Positions 62,901 to 64,000 of a stretch of DNA of 64,000 nucleotides are shown piece by piece. The notes below the pieces were generated by a model. The model was not told the origin of the DNA, did no database searches, and saw only the letters and a list, made by a program, of their open reading frames with translations. This stretch comes from an uncultured Flammeovirgaceae bacterium (GTDB lineage Bacteria > Bacteroidota > Bacteroidia > Cytophagales > Cyclobacteriaceae), in contig CAKZYA010000015.1 of NCBI GenBank assembly GCA_937883755.1, forward strand, positions 1 to 64,000. Direction: 5' to 3'. The translations under genes and the position numbers were made by a program. Positions within the stretch are counted from its first letter, which is position 1, and the number at the start of each line of letters is the position of its first letter.

Positions 62901-64000
62901 CTGTCATCCGCAATGCCGGAGAATTGATTGGCTTTAGTGCTTGGGCAGCTTGCAACATTCCCCGCCCCAGGGTTTCATCGTAACCTTGGTTGTCAGCTAG
63001 GTCGCTTACATCTTTGGCTGATAACCGCAAAATCTCCATTATCTGCTGGGCACTTAATTCGGGATGCCTGGATCGAACTAAGGCAGCGGCTCCCGCAACC
63101 AAAGGAGCTGAGAAAGAAGAACCGGAACTACTTCCGTAGCTATCACCATTTCTAGTAGTATACACTCCACTTCCGGGAGCCACTAAATCTACCGAGTAAC
63201 TGGAAGTGGTGTTCGCTACCCGATTACCGTCATTATCAGACATAGCTACTGAGATCACATTGTCAAATGCCGCCGGATAAAAATCTTCCTGTTCACCACT
63301 GTTGCCAGCGGCAGCAACCACTACGGCATCTTTTTCTAGTACCGCGTAATTAATCATATCCTGACCAAAGGCCGAATAAGCATCAGCCCCTCCCCAAGAT
63401 AAGTTAATTACTTTACAGCCTTGGTCGGCGGCGTAGGCAATTGCTTCATAACCAAATCCAAACAGATTATTATCAGACTGGAAAATCTTGATGGGCATGT
63501 AGGATGCGTTAAATCCTAATCCGGCCATACCCACTTGGTTATCAGCACTGGCACTTCCCATACCAATTACCAATGTTCCATGTTGGTTTTTATCAGCAGT
63601 AGGGTCGTTGTCATTGTCAGCAAAATCCCAGCCTACGTAGTTATCTATGTAACCATCACCGTCATCATCAATCCCGTTAATAGGATCAGCCTCGTTACGG
63701 TAGAGATTATCCGTCAAATCTTCATGACCAAATTCTACTCCAGTATCCAGGTAACCGATCAGCATATCTTCACTACTTCGTTCAATCGCCCATGCCTCAT
63801 AGGCTTGAACACTTTCCAGATAATCTTGCTGTCCATTCTCCGCCGCTTCGGGGTCGTTAGGAATGTATTCGTTGAGCGGTTTTAGTAGGTAGTAGGGTTC
63901 GGCATACACCACACCCTCCAGTTGCAGTAACTGATTAATTGTAGCTATTATATCTTGGTCGGTATGCAAACGATAGATTTGAGCAGTAGATTCTTGCCGC
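59959..64000 (-). CDS. Large S8 (subtilisin-like) peptidase with T9SS sorting domain (partial, N-terminus outside)
   Basis: The frame runs open to the right edge, so the signal and most of the propeptide are beyond the window; the first visible part (QEGVVYAEPYYLLKP type sequence) looks like the end of an I9 propeptide. The catalytic triad is complete: Asp in IGYLDTGVEFGHED, His in NQHGTLVIGMG and Ser in GSSFSAPLVAGAAALV. A long middle region follows, then PKD-like modules (NAIAWEWNFGNGFSSTQQHP and SSISWQWDLGSGTFTHQS). The last 90 residues are a type A T9SS domain (LKIYPNPVQSTFYLENL, RKLVIE). At least 1346 aa visible. Secreted protease with surface anchoring or release via T9SS. Confidence 0.93.
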   Translation of the reverse strand, partial: RQESTAQIYRLHTDQDIIATINQLLQLEGVVYAEPYYLLKPLNEYIPNDPEAAENGQQDYLESVQAYEAWAIERSSEDMLIGYLDTGVEFGHEDLTDNLYRNEADPINGIDDDGDGYIDNYVGWDFADNDNDPTADKNQHGTLVIGMGSASADNQVGMAGLGFNASYMPIKIFQSDNNLFGFGYEAIAYAADQGCKVINLSWGGADAYSAFGQDMINYAVLEKDAVVVAAAGNSGEQEDFYPAAFDNVISVAMSDNDGNRVANTTSSYSVDLVAPGSGVYTTRNGDSYGSSSGSSFSAPLVAGAAALVRSRHPELSAQQIMEILRLSAKDVSDLADNQGYDETLGRGMLQAAQALKPINSPALRMTAFSYQNQAGQYAYYGDTITINVDIQNFLSASAANTQITLSSVSEYATVLDSVFRPGAIDSLGTVSNATQLFRVVLSDNLPSFEQLYFRLGMEDGSYRDYQYFFIVSSSGNPVITNNDLQITVGSSGEIAHDPTTFSTGDIRYQNQVISTGAGLMVGVDSNYVSDNLINDFSELNREQDFQVEEDIRFTSAAVPALQLRSVFSDTNATNPLSLRIEQTWLADTTHTENYIVSEYRVVNRTDSTLSDVAVGLFANWDLDEALENRTGWDAARSLAYSYNSDEDTYAGLALLTEQAVNHQPLNLQGLNGNTADVGEEVSEREKYDWASQGVSGSQAGVNGDGNDVAQLLAATIDNISSERGATVAFVWVAGNSLAELQAAVEKAQEFYETYRQEPELLTAIFVCNDSTATIQLVDEHRFYQDALGTDLITESNELITTTITQDTAIYAASLADGYEGRIQKIDILIREPTAAFSVVDSLNMGWQNDTLFLDETNNYELNFRDESMNAIAWEWNFGNGFSSTQQHPQTSYVQPGTYSLKLTVSSSPGCQATISREIVVVQRAVMPQVRGKLICSGETVTLQATNTDAIAVYADDSLSNLLYQGTSFITGEITQDTMFYMVNVAEEYDSRPQPVTIEVWQPGLQISYALDTTDLATKYLLNISLIGDTSHISQYTWSVNDTEVSQETSFTYDFSGLSEKDWQIKLEYSLDSASLSCIYTMEETIIRSPATKPDLTNLRICQGEAVTLSPTNGDVFYFYQDANLTNPIYAGRALLLDSVVMNTTVYITNVDGFIESEAVAVAVEINQFADFKTLADTIYLSEPDMAVFQAFPLDENDSSISWQWDLGSGTFTHQSSRIIPEFNSAGIYTVRLLATRSDGCTNLISKTITVRSVTSVRYDPEDRALKIYPNPVQSTFYLENLLWYQKNIMVSLLSPDGQTILHQSLFYTEFPLPVDLSRLTQPLRSGLYLLRLQRDNKVFLRKLVIE

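Overview
The window reads as a chromosomal segment of a marine or soil Bacteroidetes, most likely Cytophagales. Supporting signs are type IX secretion (T9SS) C-terminal sorting domains on three large secreted proteins, a PorU-like C25 peptidase, FtsX-type permeases paired with PadR regulators, DUF4494, DUF151 and DUF885 proteins, ExbB/ExbD-ExbD clusters, TANNTTTG-like -7 promoter boxes, weak Shine-Dalgarno signals and frequent TTG/GTG starts. No insertion sequence, prophage, CRISPR array or rRNA is visible. There is one tRNA, tRNA-Ser(GGA).

Layout. 1-10.9 kb (minus strand): division and cell wall (dcw) cluster mraZ-rsmH-ftsL-ftsI-murE-mraY-ftsW-murG-ftsQ-ftsA (ftsA cut by the edge). murD and murC are missing from their usual places. 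A MraZ operator of three 10-bp-spaced GTGG boxes lies in front of mraZ. 11-16.7 kb: a TlpA-like lipoprotein, a periplasmic DsrE-like protein, a PadR/ABC-permease pair and a small TPR protein. 17-21 kb (plus): SpoIIE-type phosphatase, polysaccharide deacetylase, TatD nuclease and type I asparaginase. 21.4-23.9 kb: tRNA-Ser and an ExbB-x-ExbD-ExbD energiser operon. 24-29 kb: kinase-like protein, GH13 amylase lipoprotein, PIG-L deacetylase, SDR and two small ORFs. 29.2-36.6 kb: T9SS-linked block with a PorU-like peptidase, a di-haem peroxidase with an N-terminal helical domain, and a PhoX-like DUF839 protein. 37.5-50.6 kb (minus): a complete group 2a-like cytosolic [NiFe] uptake hydrogenase locus: TetR regulator, small and large subunits, endopeptidase, a 104-aa unknown, a TPR protein, HypA, B, F, C, D, E and an NHL-repeat protein. 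50.7-59.7 kb: SWIM-like protein, GNAT, TerC, membrane patatin, THUMP methyltransferase, DUF885 peptidase, DUF4494 and a SpoIIAA-like protein. 60-64 kb: a very large T9SS subtilisin running off the right edge.

How it works together. The hydrogenase locus is the most distinctive part. It carries the genes needed to make and mature a soluble H2-oxidising enzyme, plus accessory TPR and NHL genes that resemble the extended hyp operon of cyanobacteria. A 22-bp perfect palindrome between tetR and the small-subunit gene is a strong operator candidate. The same locus is laced with stuttering low-complexity repeats and GGAGTC-type palindromes. These supply the last codons of hypA, form a hairpin directly after the NHL gene, and appear to be inserted in frame into hypF. 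Related word-repeats occur in other intergenic gaps of the window.
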